This document shows positions 48,125 through 56,616 of a DNA stretch of 64,000 nt, in pieces. The stretch is from Ignavibacteria bacterium (GTDB lineage: Bacteria > Bacteroidota > Ignavibacteria > Kapaibacteriales > UBA4661), in assembly GCA_013298775.1 (NCBI GenBank), contig JAAFIV010000002.1, positions 124,001 through 188,000 of the forward strand, read 5' to 3'. Within the stretch, counting starts at the first letter, position 1; each line of letters starts with the position of its first letter. The position numbers and the translations under genes were made by a program. Under the pieces are notes generated by a model, which was not told the DNA's origin, searched no databases, and worked only from the letters and a program-made list of their open reading frames with translations.

Positions 48125-48457
48125 TTATCGTTTGACTGTAACAGTACGCGGCATGGCAATACCAAGAGTTACACCAGCAACAATACTATTAATAAAAGAT
48201 TCTTCATACACAACGGTATAATTTGCAGCACCTTGTGCCATTTTACCTGCATCCACAGGACCTTGCAACGGTACTAAACCCCAGAGAAGATGCCATGTCC
48301 AGACAGATACTTCATTTTTTGCTGCCTCGTCACCTTGACGAGCAGGTGCGCCTTGTCCAACGGCGATTTTTTGCGTAAAGCAGCTTGTCAAGCCCATTCC
48401 AAGCATTGCACAGAGGACAAATGCCGTGATTACTTGTTTGAATCGAAGTGTATTCAT
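48125..48457 (-). CDS. Bor-like small lipoprotein, copy 1
   Basis: A 110-residue lipoprotein with a signal (VITAFVLCAMLGMGLTSC, lipobox LTSC). The mature part resembles the Bor/TraT-associated Bor-like group: W...WGLVPLQGPVDAGKMA, then NYTVVYEESFINSIVAGVTLGIAMPRTVTVKR, quoted in part (LGIAMPRTVTVKR), in which the final GI..P.TV.V is the family signature. Bor of phage lambda gives serum resistance; chromosomal relatives have no known role. It is paralogous to the next gene upstream (48505-48822). The two probably share a transcript that continues towards paaC. Confidence 0.65.
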   Translation of the reverse strand: MNTLRFKQVITAFVLCAMLGMGLTSCFTQKIAVGQGAPARQGDEAAKNEVSVWTWHLLWGLVPLQGPVDAGKMAQGAANYTVVYEESFINSIVAGVTLGIAMPRTVTVKR

Positions 48458-48504
48458 TGTTTGTAAAGAAAAAATTCAAAAGTGGTGGGTTAGGGAAAAT
48501 TGTC

Positions 48505-48822
48505 TTAGCGGCGCACAGTTACTGTTTCTGGACCAGCCAAGCCACTCAACAGAAGATAGTTAATCAAACCATCGACAAATGTGCGCTGGAACGTAACAGT
48601 GTAATTATTCGCACCTTTTGCCATTGCGGGAATATTTGTTTGGCTGAGATTCGCCAAACCATAGACTAAAAACCATGTTTGCGCCGTTTCTTCTTGCGCA
48701 CCCGCAGCACCCGAACCAATCACGATAGATTGCGTAAAGCAGCCCGTACAAACGATGCTAAGACCAACAACAAACAAAGCAATAATGCCTGTTTGCAGTT
48801 TCTTTAGTGTGTTTTTTAACAT
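48505..48822 (-). CDS. Bor-like small lipoprotein, copy 2
   Basis: A 105-residue lipoprotein with a signal (LQTGIIALFVVGLSIVCTGC, lipobox CTGC). The mature part runs CFTQSIVIGSGAAG, TWFLVYGLANLSQTNIPAMA, NYTVTFQRTFVDGL and ends LAGPETVTVRR, matching copy 1 in the same order. ATG 48822 has GGAG 6 nt upstream and is preferred to ATG 48834. The pair arose by tandem duplication and has since diverged strongly. Function unknown; assignment to the Bor-like group rests on the closing motif. Confidence 0.62.
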   Translation of the reverse strand: MLKNTLKKLQTGIIALFVVGLSIVCTGCFTQSIVIGSGAAGAQEETAQTWFLVYGLANLSQTNIPAMAKGANNYTVTFQRTFVDGLINYLLLSGLAGPETVTVRR

Positions 48823-48859
48823 ACAAAACTCCATGAAAGATAGAGAAATGAGGAAGAAA

Positions 48860-49495
48860 TTATTTGGAAATAAATATTGAACCTATTGACGATTCAACAG
48901 CCCTGATGTTTTGGTTAAATTCTGGCAGTGCCAGAATGTAGTCGAATTGGAAAATGCGCCCCGCCGAAGGAATAAGCAGCTTAAACGCCACTGTTTGCGG
49001 CGAGCGCAGAACAATTTGCGTAATGGGAATGGCATTATTTGTAAATCTAGCAACCTGACAACTACTTGTGTCCATACCAGATTTGATGCGCTTTGTGTAT
49101 TCATCAATTTTTTGTGCAGTATTCGTCATGCCACTCGGAAAATATAGCTCCGAAACTGCCAACGCAGACTTGCCCTGAACCCGCTTAAATACGTGCTTTG
49201 GAGCAATGCGAATATCGTTGGTGTCTTGTTGTGCGAGTTTTGCTTGCATTTCCGCTTGCATCGCGCTTTCAAGCGGCTTCCAATCTTTTGGAACACGAAA
49301 CGTGAGGTTCAATGCGGTATCCAGAACGCTAATGTCTAACAAGGTAGAATCTACTTCCACACGGATATTCTTTGACGATGGCGTAGATGCTCGCTTTTCC
49401 GTGCAAGCACTGATACACAAAACAACGCAAAGACAAACAAACGTTCCCAAAATATGTGCGAAAAAATTATGCTGAAAGGCGCGTAAATTCTTCAT
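48860..49495 (-). CDS. Lipoprotein of unknown function
   Basis: A 211-residue lipoprotein, not recognised. The signal region (HILGTFVCLCVVLCISAC) ends in a lipobox (ISAC). The mature part begins with a short Ser/Lys linker and continues as a mixed alpha/beta domain: LNLTFRVPKDWKPLESAMQA, a helix MQAKLAQQDT, KSALAVSELYFP, and the last strand pair KLLIPSAGRIFQFDYILALP. The pattern of a small PsbP/Mog1-like sandwich (RVPKDW near the start, FQFDYIL near the end) is possible but not proven. It lies 26 bp upstream of the second Bor-like gene and may be co-transcribed with the two. Confidence 0.65.
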   Translation of the reverse strand: MKNLRAFQHNFFAHILGTFVCLCVVLCISACTEKRASTPSSKNIRVEVDSTLLDISVLDTALNLTFRVPKDWKPLESAMQAEMQAKLAQQDTNDIRIAPKHVFKRVQGKSALAVSELYFPSGMTNTAQKIDEYTKRIKSGMDTSSCQVARFTNNAIPITQIVLRSPQTVAFKLLIPSAGRIFQFDYILALPEFNQNIRAVESSIGSIFISK

Positions 49496-49557
49496 TCTTG
49501 AATAGTTTTATCTGGCAAAAATTATTGTACAAATATCTTATCAAATATTATCACATC

Positions 49558-50205
49558 TTACCACGCATAGCTTATCGTCGCCCGCAAGCGCGGTACAATC
49601 CTGTTTCCCGATGAACCTTGTTGAACAAAATCTGGCAAGCCTGAACGCTCTTGGCTACTGACAATGTTATACTCTGCGCCAACGCCCAAACCCAGTACCA
49701 ATGCTGGCATTTCCGCTATTGACCATTCATAGCCACCCATCAAACCTACGCTGAACCATTGCACACGCTCTTTTGCTTGGGTTGTACCGTTTGGGAAAAA
49801 TGCCGATGGTTGAATACCACTTCCAGAAACGTACTCAGATTGTGTAAATCCAAGATTTGGTGCGGCATACCAGCCCAAATGCCGCTTCCCTTCCCAATGC
49901 CATTGCCCTTCCAAACGAACACCGAAGCCGCTTTCACGCACATTCTCGCTAAAAACCAGATTCGACGGCGTTTCCAGCGTCAGCCGTGCCGTGAAGGATT
50001 CCGAAATCACGCGAGAATAGGCAAGATTCCAATAGCCCAACGTCCGCGCTCCATCAAGCGTGATAAGGTTTTGTGCTGTTGCAATTTGCTGTTGCGGAGC
50101 TTGTTGTTGCGGAGCTTGTTGTTCTTGTGCGATACCGCTTTGCGGAATTTCAGCAAGCAAAAAACTACACACAAAGCACAACAATGAAAGTCTTGAAAAG
50201 CTCAT
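49558..50205 (-). CDS. Predicted outer-membrane beta-barrel protein
   Basis: A 215-residue protein with a signal peptide (MSFSRLSLLCFVCSFLLAEI to SGIAQEQ) and a Gln/Pro-rich linker built from a 15-bp repeat (QAPQQ twice). The rest consists of amphipathic strands: YWNLAYSRVISESFTARLTL, GFGVRLEGQWHW, HLGWYAAPNLGFT, WFSVGLMGGYEWS, ALVLGLGVGAEYNI and PRLRATISYAW. An eight-stranded barrel with a terminal Trp fits an outer-membrane protein. No family is recognised. It lies 31 bp downstream of paaB on the same strand, so it may be in the same transcript. Confidence 0.68.
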   Translation of the reverse strand: MSFSRLSLLCFVCSFLLAEIPQSGIAQEQQAPQQQAPQQQIATAQNLITLDGARTLGYWNLAYSRVISESFTARLTLETPSNLVFSENVRESGFGVRLEGQWHWEGKRHLGWYAAPNLGFTQSEYVSGSGIQPSAFFPNGTTQAKERVQWFSVGLMGGYEWSIAEMPALVLGLGVGAEYNIVSSQERSGLPDFVQQGSSGNRIVPRLRATISYAW

Positions 50206-50236
50206 AAATACTAGAGTTCAAAGATAAGTGCAAACA

Positions 50237-50623
50237 TTACGCATTCTGTTCTTTTTTATATCGGTCAATTTTATCACGCACTTTCCACGCATTTGCATTG
50301 CGATAATCCTTGTCCGCACTCGGCGCAGTTGCGTACAGTTCTGGCTCGTTATCGCCATCAACCGTGAAAATATCGGTCGTGCGCACAACCCAAATGCTCG
50401 TCGTTGTCATGCGCCGTCCGTACTGCTCTTTCGCAAACAAATACGCCATTTCTGCGTTTGGCGCGTGGACAGAACCCACGTGCGTATGCCGTCCGCCGGT
50501 TTTTGCTTGGTGCAAGACTTCGTAGGTCTCAAAAAGCTCATTGTCTGAAAGCGTTGTAGAATCGTGGCTTTCGGGAATCATTGCCCGCGTGATGCGTGGG
50601 TCGAGAGAAGTGATTTCGCTCAT
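50237..50623 (-). CDS. paaB: Phenylacetyl-CoA 1,2-epoxidase subunit PaaB
   Basis: A 128-residue homologue of the small PaaB subunit, which bridges PaaAC units in the epoxidase. The conserved core is YEVLHQAKTGGRHTHVGSVH, APNAEMAYLFAKEQYGRR and TSIWVVRTTDIF. It carries about 27 extra N-terminal residues compared with the usual PaaB of about 95 residues. The normal upstream neighbour paaA is missing; instead cysK ends 33 bp upstream. paaC and paaD follow on the same strand but with several unrelated genes in between. The reaction therefore depends on a paaA located elsewhere. Confidence 0.9.
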   Translation of the reverse strand: MSEITSLDPRITRAMIPESHDSTTLSDNELFETYEVLHQAKTGGRHTHVGSVHAPNAEMAYLFAKEQYGRRMTTTSIWVVRTTDIFTVDGDNEPELYATAPSADKDYRNANAWKVRDKIDRYKKEQNA

Positions 50624-50655
50624 AGTTTTCGTAGAATTGTGTTTGAACGAAGGTT

Positions 50656-51573
50656 TTATGCGGCAAACAATCCATCAATGGACAAATACCGCTCGCCTGT
50701 ATCATAGCAGAACGTCAGTATTCGTGCGCCTTGTGGCAAGTCTGGCAATTTTTGTGCAACTGCCGCAAGCGACGCGCCCGACGAAATGCCAATAAAAATT
50801 CCTTCTTCTTTTGCCGAGCGCACCGCATAGCTGAACGCATCGTCTTTAGAAACCTGAATAACGCCGTCCAACAAGTCTTTATGCAGATTTCCGGGAATAA
50901 ATCCCGCACCAATACCTTGAATCGGGTGCGGAGCTGGACTTCCGCCGCTAATCACGGGCGACAGAGCGGGTTCTACGGCAAATATTTTGAGGTTTGGAAA
51001 TTTCGCTTTCAAGACTTTCGCAACGCCTGTGATATGTCCGCCCGTTCCCACGCCTGTAATCACGCAGTCAAGCCCTTCGGGGAAATCGTTGGCAATTTCT
51101 TCGGCGGTTGTGCGCACGTGAACATCCACGTTCGCAGGATTGTCAAACTGCGACGGCATCCACGCGTTTGGCAATTCCTTCACCAATTCTTCCGCCTTCG
51201 CAATCGCGCCTTTCATCCCCTTTTCACGCGGTGTTAGCTCGAAGGTCGCGCCGTATGCCGCCATAATACGCCGACGCTCAATGCTCATGGATTCTGGCAT
51301 GACAAGAATAAGTTTGTAGCCTTTCACCGCCGCCACCATTGCCAAACCAATGCCCGTATTTCCTGATGTTGGCTCAATAATCACGGAATCTTTCGTGAGG
51401 AGTCCACGTTTTTCCGCATCTTCAATCATCGCAAGCGCGATGCGGTCTTTGATACTACCGCCTGGATTGGCACGTTCCAATTTCATCCACACCTCGGCAT
51501 TTTCGCCAAAAAGGTTGCGAATACGCACGTGTGGCGTATTTCCTATGGTTTCGAGGATATTTTGTGCTTTCAT
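50656..51573 (-). CDS. cysK: Cysteine synthase (O-acetylserine sulfhydrylase)
   Basis: A PLP enzyme that makes L-cysteine from O-acetylserine and sulfide. The 305 residues have the fold-type II features: [14 protein letters not shown]-binding K42 in [14 protein letters not shown], the substrate loop [13 protein letters not shown], phosphate-binding [16 protein letters not shown], and the final serine region [11 protein letters not shown]. The frame is open to 51702, but the extra N-terminus is encoded by a family-C repeat (51625-51698) and is not conserved; ATG 51573 gives the normal start. It lies near cysE with an antitoxin gene between them, so an ancestral cysE-cysK operon has probably been interrupted. 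Confidence 0.96.
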   Translation of the reverse strand: MKAQNILETIGNTPHVRIRNLFGENAEVWMKLERANPGGSIKDRIALAMIEDAEKRGLLTKDSVIIEPTSGNTGIGLAMVAAVKGYKLILVMPESMSIERRRIMAAYGATFELTPREKGMKGAIAKAEELVKELPNAWMPSQFDNPANVDVHVRTTAEEIANDFPEGLDCVITGVGTGGHITGVAKVLKAKFPNLKIFAVEPALSPVISGGSPAPHPIQGIGAGFIPGNLHKDLLDGVIQVSKDDAFSYAVRSAKEEGIFIGISSGASLAAVAQKLPDLPQGARILTFCYDTGERYLSIDGLFAA

Positions 51574-51624
51574 TATGCTGTTTGATGGTTGAAGTTTTTT
51601 GAGATTAAGATTTTCGTACACGGC

Positions 51625-51698
51625 GCAGACAAGAGTGTCTGCGCTACCATCTGATTCAGGATTTAAGCGGCTTCGGTAGCGCGGACACTCTTGTCTGC
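51625..51698. repeat. Family-C palindromic repeat between cysK and the antitoxin gene
   Basis: A 24-bp inverted repeat with one mismatch: 51625-51648 with 51675-51698. Each arm contains a CAGACAAGAGTGTCTG-like palindrome. The right arm overlaps the last 12 codons of the antitoxin gene, and the left part falls into the non-conserved 5' extension of cysK. Confidence 0.85.
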
Positions 51699-51959
51699 AC
51701 AAAAAAACACTTCCTCTGGCGATTTCCCACGAACTTGTCCCGTCCGTTCTCGCTCACGTTGCCCGTCCATTAAGGCTTGCAGCGATTTGGGGTCATTCAA
51801 AAGGCGCAATGTTTCTTGAATTTCATTCCATGAAATTTGTGGAATCATTACCACCGCTCCCGCATCGCCAACAATCACGGTTTCATCAAAATCGTTAATC
51901 ACGGATTGGATGAGCATTGGTAGATTTTGCGCGGCTTCTCGAACTGTAATCGTTGTCAT
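51663..51959 (-). CDS. Phd/YefM-type antitoxin (orphan, repeat-derived C-terminus)
   Basis: A 98-residue protein with the Phd/YefM fold: [20 protein letters not shown] (DNA-binding N-terminus), [20 protein letters not shown], and the helix [20 protein letters not shown]. Antitoxins of this type block RelE/YoeB/Doc toxins with their C-terminal part. No toxin gene follows; instead the last residues ([12 protein letters not shown]) are encoded by a family-C repeat, so the native C-terminus and the toxin gene may have been lost through insertion of the element. It lies 33 bp downstream of cysE. Whether it still represses a promoter is unknown. Confidence 0.8.
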   Translation of the reverse strand: MTTITVREAAQNLPMLIQSVINDFDETVIVGDAGAVVMIPQISWNEIQETLRLLNDPKSLQALMDGQRERERTGQVRGKSPEEVFFCADKSVRATEAA

Positions 51960-51992
51960 TGGAGTGCCTTATCAAAAAGGTTGCTTGAAAAA

Positions 51993-52916
51993 TTAAATCA
52001 CAAAATCCATCGCATCAATATCCTGCACCACGTACCCATCGCCATTGGTCGATTGTATGCGGATTTGCGAGGTATGATACGCCAACGAATAAGGCGGAAT
52101 GCTCTTTGTAAGCCACACATTGCCGCCAACCGTACTGTTCTGCCCAATCACCGTCGAGCCGCCAAGAATGGTCGCATTGGAATAAATCACGACATTATCT
52201 TCAATGGTCGGATGCCGCTTGGTTTCTGCCAATGATTTTTTTACACTCAGTGCACCAAGCGTTACGCCTTGATACACCTTCACATTCTTGCCAATGACGG
52301 TCGTTTCGCCAATCACAACACCCGTGCCATGGTCAATGCAGAAACCCGCACCAATGCTTGCGCCTGGATGAATATCAATGCCTGTTTGCGTGTGGGCATA
52401 TTCGGTCAAAAGTCTTGGAAACAAGGGAACATCAAGGCGGTAGAACTCATGCGCAATGCGATACACGCCCGTTGCAAGGAAGCCCGGATACGCTAAAATA
52501 ACCTCTTCAATACTCTCGGCGGCTGGGTCGCCTTGATAAATCGCCTCTGCATCCAACCACAGTATTTCTTGAACATTCGGCAAACGGCGAAAAAATTCAT
52601 GCGCAATTTCCACCGCAGACCGCTTCATTGCTTGTTCGTAGGGCGTGAGAATTTTCACAAGGACATTATACATCGTGCGGAGTTGCGTTTCGGTATCGTC
52701 CTCGCAGCATTCGCGCTGCGCCGCAACAAAATGTGGGAACAATGCTTGCAAAATTCCTTCAGCGAAAGAGCGAGCATCGGTGCGGGTTGGGAGTGTGTTT
52801 TGGTGTTCGACCGCTTTTTGGACAACAAGTGGAATGATGGCAGAAAAGTCGGGAAGTGCTGATGTTGTCAAGGAAGTATGTTGTTCCACATCGGTGGAAG
52901 AAATCGTTGAAGCCAT
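51993..52916 (-). CDS. cysE: Serine O-acetyltransferase
   Basis: Acetylates L-serine with acetyl-CoA, giving O-acetylserine for cysteine synthase. The 307-residue length and the extended N-terminal helical domain match the long SAT type found in many Bacteroidota. Helices FLATGVYRIAHEFYRL and the left-handed beta-helix are seen: IDIHPGASIGAGFCIDHGTG, VVIGETTVIGKNVKVYQGVT, KRHPTIEDNVVIYSNATILG. Catalytic His/Asp lie in the HPGASIG and DHGTG segments. The frame begins at TTG 52922, but ATG 52916 has AGG 8 nt upstream. It stands two genes upstream of cysK. Confidence 0.95.
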   Translation of the reverse strand: MASTISSTDVEQHTSLTTSALPDFSAIIPLVVQKAVEHQNTLPTRTDARSFAEGILQALFPHFVAAQRECCEDDTETQLRTMYNVLVKILTPYEQAMKRSAVEIAHEFFRRLPNVQEILWLDAEAIYQGDPAAESIEEVILAYPGFLATGVYRIAHEFYRLDVPLFPRLLTEYAHTQTGIDIHPGASIGAGFCIDHGTGVVIGETTVIGKNVKVYQGVTLGALSVKKSLAETKRHPTIEDNVVIYSNATILGGSTVIGQNSTVGGNVWLTKSIPPYSLAYHTSQIRIQSTNGDGYVVQDIDAMDFVI

Positions 52917-52922
52917 ATTCAA

Positions 52923-53303
52923 ACCTTCGTAAGCAAGAGCCTAAACATTGAACAAAGAGAACATCAAATGAGAACACAAAGATACAAAAAAATGGAAAAG
53001 CAGAATGAAATTTCTCACCCAAAACTCATCGTTTCTGCTTTTTCGCAGAAGGAATGAAGAATGTATCAGGTATTCAAGTACCTTTGCAAAATAAACTCCT
53101 CAATGCAAGGTATGAAGAGGGGTACAGCAGTTTAAAGGAGAATCGGCAGAACTCAGAAAAAGAGCGTTGAAGCAAGATATACTCTTGGATTGAGGGCAAT
53201 AAAAACGCTTGTACAATCTTCCTAAAATTGTTTGCCCTATCACCACAACAAACGGCATCCTTGCTCGTCAGTATTGATGCACTTTATCACCAATTTCAAT
53301 GCT
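52923..53303. other. 381-bp gap between divergent cysE and ABC ATPase genes
   Basis: A divergent intergenic region that must contain promoters for both directions. I see no repeat of the three interspersed families, no strong hairpin and no convincing promoter box. Short frames here show no family signature. Confidence 0.5.
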
Positions 53304-54005
53304 ATGAATCACCAACAAACCGCACCATTTGTTTCGCTCCAAAATCTCTCAAAATCCTACCGCGAAGGCGAGGTAACACGCACCGTGCTGAACCATACAA
53401 CACTGACCATCCAGAAGGCAGAAACTATCGCACTTCTCGGGAAAAGTGGTTCAGGAAAATCAACATTGCTCAATCTTCTTTCAGGAATTGACACGCCCGA
53501 TGAAGGCGAAGTAATTATTGATGGACGCAGCATTCATCAGCTTTCTGAGGAAGCGCGGACACTCTTTCGCAGAGAACATATCGGTTTCGTGTTTCAATTT
53601 TTCAATCTCATTCCCACGCTCACGGTCGAAGAAAACATCCTGCTTCCGCTTGAATTAAACAAACGCACTTCCCCCGCAGACCGCACGAATGCTCGTTCTT
53701 TGCTAGAGCGCGTCGGAATGGAATCGCGCCTCGCAGCTTTTCCCGATAAACTTTCTGGTGGCGAGCAGCAGCGCGTAGCTGTTGTTCGCGCATTAGTCCA
53801 CAAGCCGCTTCTTCTCTTGGCTGACGAACCAACAGGTAACCTTGACACCGAAAACGGCACACGTGTTCTCGCTCTGCTTTTGGAACTTTGCCGCGAACAA
53901 TCTACCACGCTGCTTATGGCAACACATAGCTTGGAAGCCGCATCAAAACTTGGTCGTGTGATTGTTGTGAAGGAAGGAAATATTGTGGAACAGGAACAAA
54001 CGTAA
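53304..54005 (+). CDS. LolD/MacB-type ABC transporter ATPase
   Basis: A 233-residue cytoplasmic ATPase of the MacB/LolD (3.A.1.122-125) type, which works with FtsX-fold permeases. Motifs: Walker A GKSGSGKST (46-54), Q-loop FVFQFFNLIPTLTV, signature LSGGEQQR (about 148-155), Walker B LLLLADEPTGNLD (about 166-178), and H-loop MATHSLE. The frame is open to 53232, but ATG 53304 (MNHQQT) is the family start. No permease gene is directly adjacent; the FtsX-type permeases at 21871-24366 and 60137-62788 are candidate partners. It ends next to a family-A hairpin and a convergent gene. Confidence 0.93.
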   Translation: MNHQQTAPFVSLQNLSKSYREGEVTRTVLNHTTLTIQKAETIALLGKSGSGKSTLLNLLSGIDTPDEGEVIIDGRSIHQLSEEARTLFRREHIGFVFQFFNLIPTLTVEENILLPLELNKRTSPADRTNARSLLERVGMESRLAAFPDKLSGGEQQRVAVVRALVHKPLLLLADEPTGNLDTENGTRVLALLLELCREQSTTLLMATHSLEAASKLGRVIVVKEGNIVEQEQT

Positions 54006-54026
54006 GGGAGAGCGTTCACAGAAAAA

Positions 54027-54073
54027 GTGAGAGCCTCGCTGACGGCTTTGCGCCAAGAAGCGAGACCCTCGCT
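54027..54073. repeat. Family-A REP-like hairpin between convergent genes
   Basis: Arms GTGAGAGCCTCGCT and AGCGAGACCCTCGC with a longer loop than the other copies. The wobble-paired strand is minus, in the 3' UTR of the gene ending at 54087, as at 4142 and 21829. Confidence 0.7.
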
Positions 54074-54086
54074 GATATTGAGCCGT

Positions 54087-56321
54087 TTATTTGCTATTTT
54101 TTTTACCTTTAAGCGGTGGCGGCGCGTACATAAAGGGTACGCTTGTTTCCATAGAAACCGCACCAGACCGTGTTCCGTTCACAGGATTGCGCATGGCGGC
54201 ATTTACGCCAAAGGTAATCGTGCCAACCATTTCTTTCGGCTGCTTGAGCAGCAAGCTCCGTACCGTGAAGACCGCAGCATACACGCCATTTCCCTGCTCT
54301 TTCAGTTGCGAATCAATAAGTTCAACGTCTTGCGCATTTTCCAAACGAGCGTTCACAAGGCTGATATTATCTATGTTTTCGGGCGTTCCATATTTTGAAC
54401 CAACGTCAATCACGCCTGCGCTTAGTTGCAATCCGCCCACCGCAATTTTTAGTTCGCGCCATTCCCCCTCAACGCCAGTAACGGCGGCTTTTGTCAGGTC
54501 AATGTCTGGCTCGCGTTGTTTGATGGGCTGTTCGAGCTTGGGCAAAATTTCCACTTCCTCGCCCGTAAAGGGAGAAGTCCACGTACACCTCACCGCTACG
54601 AGCTTTGCCTTTGCTTCTAAGGGCTGTTTTGCTTGCAAACCAGTTGTGGGAGTAAGCGTCGGCGAACCTGTACTCAAGCCAATAAACGTCCGAAACTCGC
54701 TTGGTGGCACGGCTCCTGCACAATCTGGCTCCAAATTCACCGATAGCGTTCCACCGTAAAACATAGACTTCATGCGCCCTTCAAGACTTCTCCGATTTTG
54801 CGCCGTTAGCTGACTTGGGAAAATACTCAATTTTGTTTCTTGCACCGTCTCATCGCCCTGCGAGCTATGTTTGATGCGCACGGTGTAGCTTCCCGCCTTC
54901 AATACCTGCACCGCTTTTGCGGTAAATTCTACTGCTTTGCCTTTATCAAGAGTATTGACCGCATCATTGCTTGCGCTCAAGGCTTTTATCGTTTTCACGT
55001 CAGCATTTGTTTTTTCCGCGCTCGCAAGCATTGGTCGGGTTTCTGTGGCACGTTCAATCACAAGTGGCGTACTTGCGCCGTTTGCATCTATAATTTCACC
55101 TTTAGGAAAATTATTGCCGTAAAATGGTCCGGCGGTAAAGGTGAATTTTGGCGTGAGTTTGTCGAACAAATACACGTTTTGCGGCAGCGCGACATTCGCT
55201 TTCACAATGGCTACAGGCGGCTTCGTTACGCGGATATTGATTTCCATTGCACCAGAATTTTGCGCAAAATATCGTGATTTATTCGGCGCGAGCAGCTTTG
55301 CCATATCGCCATAGACATCAATTTTTCGCACAATGTCTTGCACCAAGGAAGCATCGTTTTCGCCACTTCTCTCCCGCTTCAATGCTGCCTTCGCGCTATC
55401 CAAGAGCGCGAAAAACTTCGCCGTTTCTTCTTCATTTTTCGCCGCAATAAGCGTGTTCATTGGCGGAACGTTATAGCTTTCCAGTTCGCGTTCCAGCATT
55501 TTCTGCACTTTGCGCAATTTTTTTACCGTCAGTTGCATTGCGCCAATATTTACTTTCGATTCGTCGGAAACCTCATCAAAGCTGGCTGCGTCGCCTCCTA
55601 CGCCCATGATGCGGTTTGTGCGCGAGGTGTAGCGCAGCTTGTACCAGCCTGCTTGCGTTGGCTGAAAATTGGTGGTAAAAATGCGCTTCAAGTAGCGTCC
55701 GCCCTTCTCCTCCGCCAATTTGTCGGTTTCTACCGCATTGTACGAAAAGACCGCGCCAGCAGCATTGGCGGAATACGTTGTGCAAGCAGCCTCGTTTTCC
55801 GCCTTGTACACGGGTGCTTTCCACGCAAGCGTTGATGCGGTGTCCAACACAAGCTCCATTGCCCCGACGCTGCGCCATGCGGCATCTTGCACTGGCACGT
55901 CGGTTGCGTCGTTTTGTAAAAATAAAATCTCATAGCGCAGGTGTTCGGCATTCGTGAGATGTTTCAGCAATGCAAGCGTTTGTGCGGTGTCTGCACCATT
56001 TGTTGCCATCAGTGCCGACGAGCCGTCATTCACACCAACTTCGATGTTATAGCTGCGATATTTTTTGTACGGAATGCCTGAAATCTTCACCGCTTCATCG
56101 CTCACAAGCGAGATTTCATCGTTGATGCGCGAGGTGAGGTTTTCATTTCCTGGACCAACCTGCATTTGTCCTAAAATGTCTTGAATTATTTCGCGGGCTT
56201 CACGCTCCCGCTTGCGTAAGTGGTCTTCCGCCTCATCGCGCTCAACAATAATGATGAGCAACTCCAGTATTACTGCGAGATACAAGACGAAATAGACCTT
56301 TCCTGCCGAGCCTTTAGACAT
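54087..56321 (-). CDS. Large single-anchor periplasmic protein, GldM-like architecture
   Basis: A 744-residue protein, not firmly recognised. One N-terminal membrane helix (VYFVLYLAVILELLIIIVE) leaves two or three residues in the cytoplasm and directs the rest outward. A charged helix follows (DHLRKREREAREIIQDIL), then a helical/mixed region to about 370 and beta-rich segments such as KANVALPQNVYLFDKLTPKF, FTAGPFYGNNFPKGEI and LKAGSYTVRIKHSS. GldM/PorM, the stator-like T9SS motor protein, has this plan (short cytoplasmic tail, one helix, helical then beta domains), but I see no specific GldM sequence signature. It is the last of four minus-strand membrane-protein genes (59833 to 54087) that look like a functional set. 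Confidence 0.6.
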   Translation of the reverse strand: MSKGSAGKVYFVLYLAVILELLIIIVERDEAEDHLRKREREAREIIQDILGQMQVGPGNENLTSRINDEISLVSDEAVKISGIPYKKYRSYNIEVGVNDGSSALMATNGADTAQTLALLKHLTNAEHLRYEILFLQNDATDVPVQDAAWRSVGAMELVLDTASTLAWKAPVYKAENEAACTTYSANAAGAVFSYNAVETDKLAEEKGGRYLKRIFTTNFQPTQAGWYKLRYTSRTNRIMGVGGDAASFDEVSDESKVNIGAMQLTVKKLRKVQKMLERELESYNVPPMNTLIAAKNEEETAKFFALLDSAKAALKRERSGENDASLVQDIVRKIDVYGDMAKLLAPNKSRYFAQNSGAMEINIRVTKPPVAIVKANVALPQNVYLFDKLTPKFTFTAGPFYGNNFPKGEIIDANGASTPLVIERATETRPMLASAEKTNADVKTIKALSASNDAVNTLDKGKAVEFTAKAVQVLKAGSYTVRIKHSSQGDETVQETKLSIFPSQLTAQNRRSLEGRMKSMFYGGTLSVNLEPDCAGAVPPSEFRTFIGLSTGSPTLTPTTGLQAKQPLEAKAKLVAVRCTWTSPFTGEEVEILPKLEQPIKQREPDIDLTKAAVTGVEGEWRELKIAVGGLQLSAGVIDVGSKYGTPENIDNISLVNARLENAQDVELIDSQLKEQGNGVYAAVFTVRSLLLKQPKEMVGTITFGVNAAMRNPVNGTRSGAVSMETSVPFMYAPPPLKGKKNSK

Positions 56322-56437
56322 AACGGTAAAAATTTGAAGTGGATAAATTTTGTTGTTTTGAAATGGCTGATTTTGTCATCAAGCAAAGTTTTCCCACTCG
56401 CTTGGAAAGACGCGCTTTCCAAGCGATAAAGTGTGTA

Positions 56438-56551
56438 TCTTCCCGTCCTACCGCTTCTCGGCGGTAGAACGGGTTTCACGGTAAAGTTCTTTTCCTGGAA
56501 ACCCGTGCGACGGCAGCGTTCTCGCACTCCTCAGCCGTCGGACGGGGAGAG
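56438..56551. repeat. Family-B MITE-like element (reverse orientation)
   Basis: 114 bp between TCTTCCCGTCC (56438-56448) and GGACGGGGAGAG (56540-56551). Its reverse complement lines up with 44429-44562 and 29772-29891, including GACGGCTGAGGAGTGCG and GAAACCCGTTCTACCG. It lies between two genes of the four-gene membrane cluster. Confidence 0.88.
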
Positions 56552-56616
56552 ACAGACGCAAGATTATTCGACAATGGCACTCCCAAACCCCTGTATTGAC
56601 GAGCTTTTGCGCTGTT

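Noticed and set aside
50656-51702. Long version of cysK starting at 51702
   Set aside because: The first 43 residues are encoded by a family-C repeat and an A/T-rich leader, and they do not belong to the enzyme; ATG 51573 gives the normal start.
54087-56321. Firm naming as gldM/porM
   Set aside because: Only the overall layout fits; no GldM-specific motif is visible, and no gldL/gldN-like gene is adjacent.
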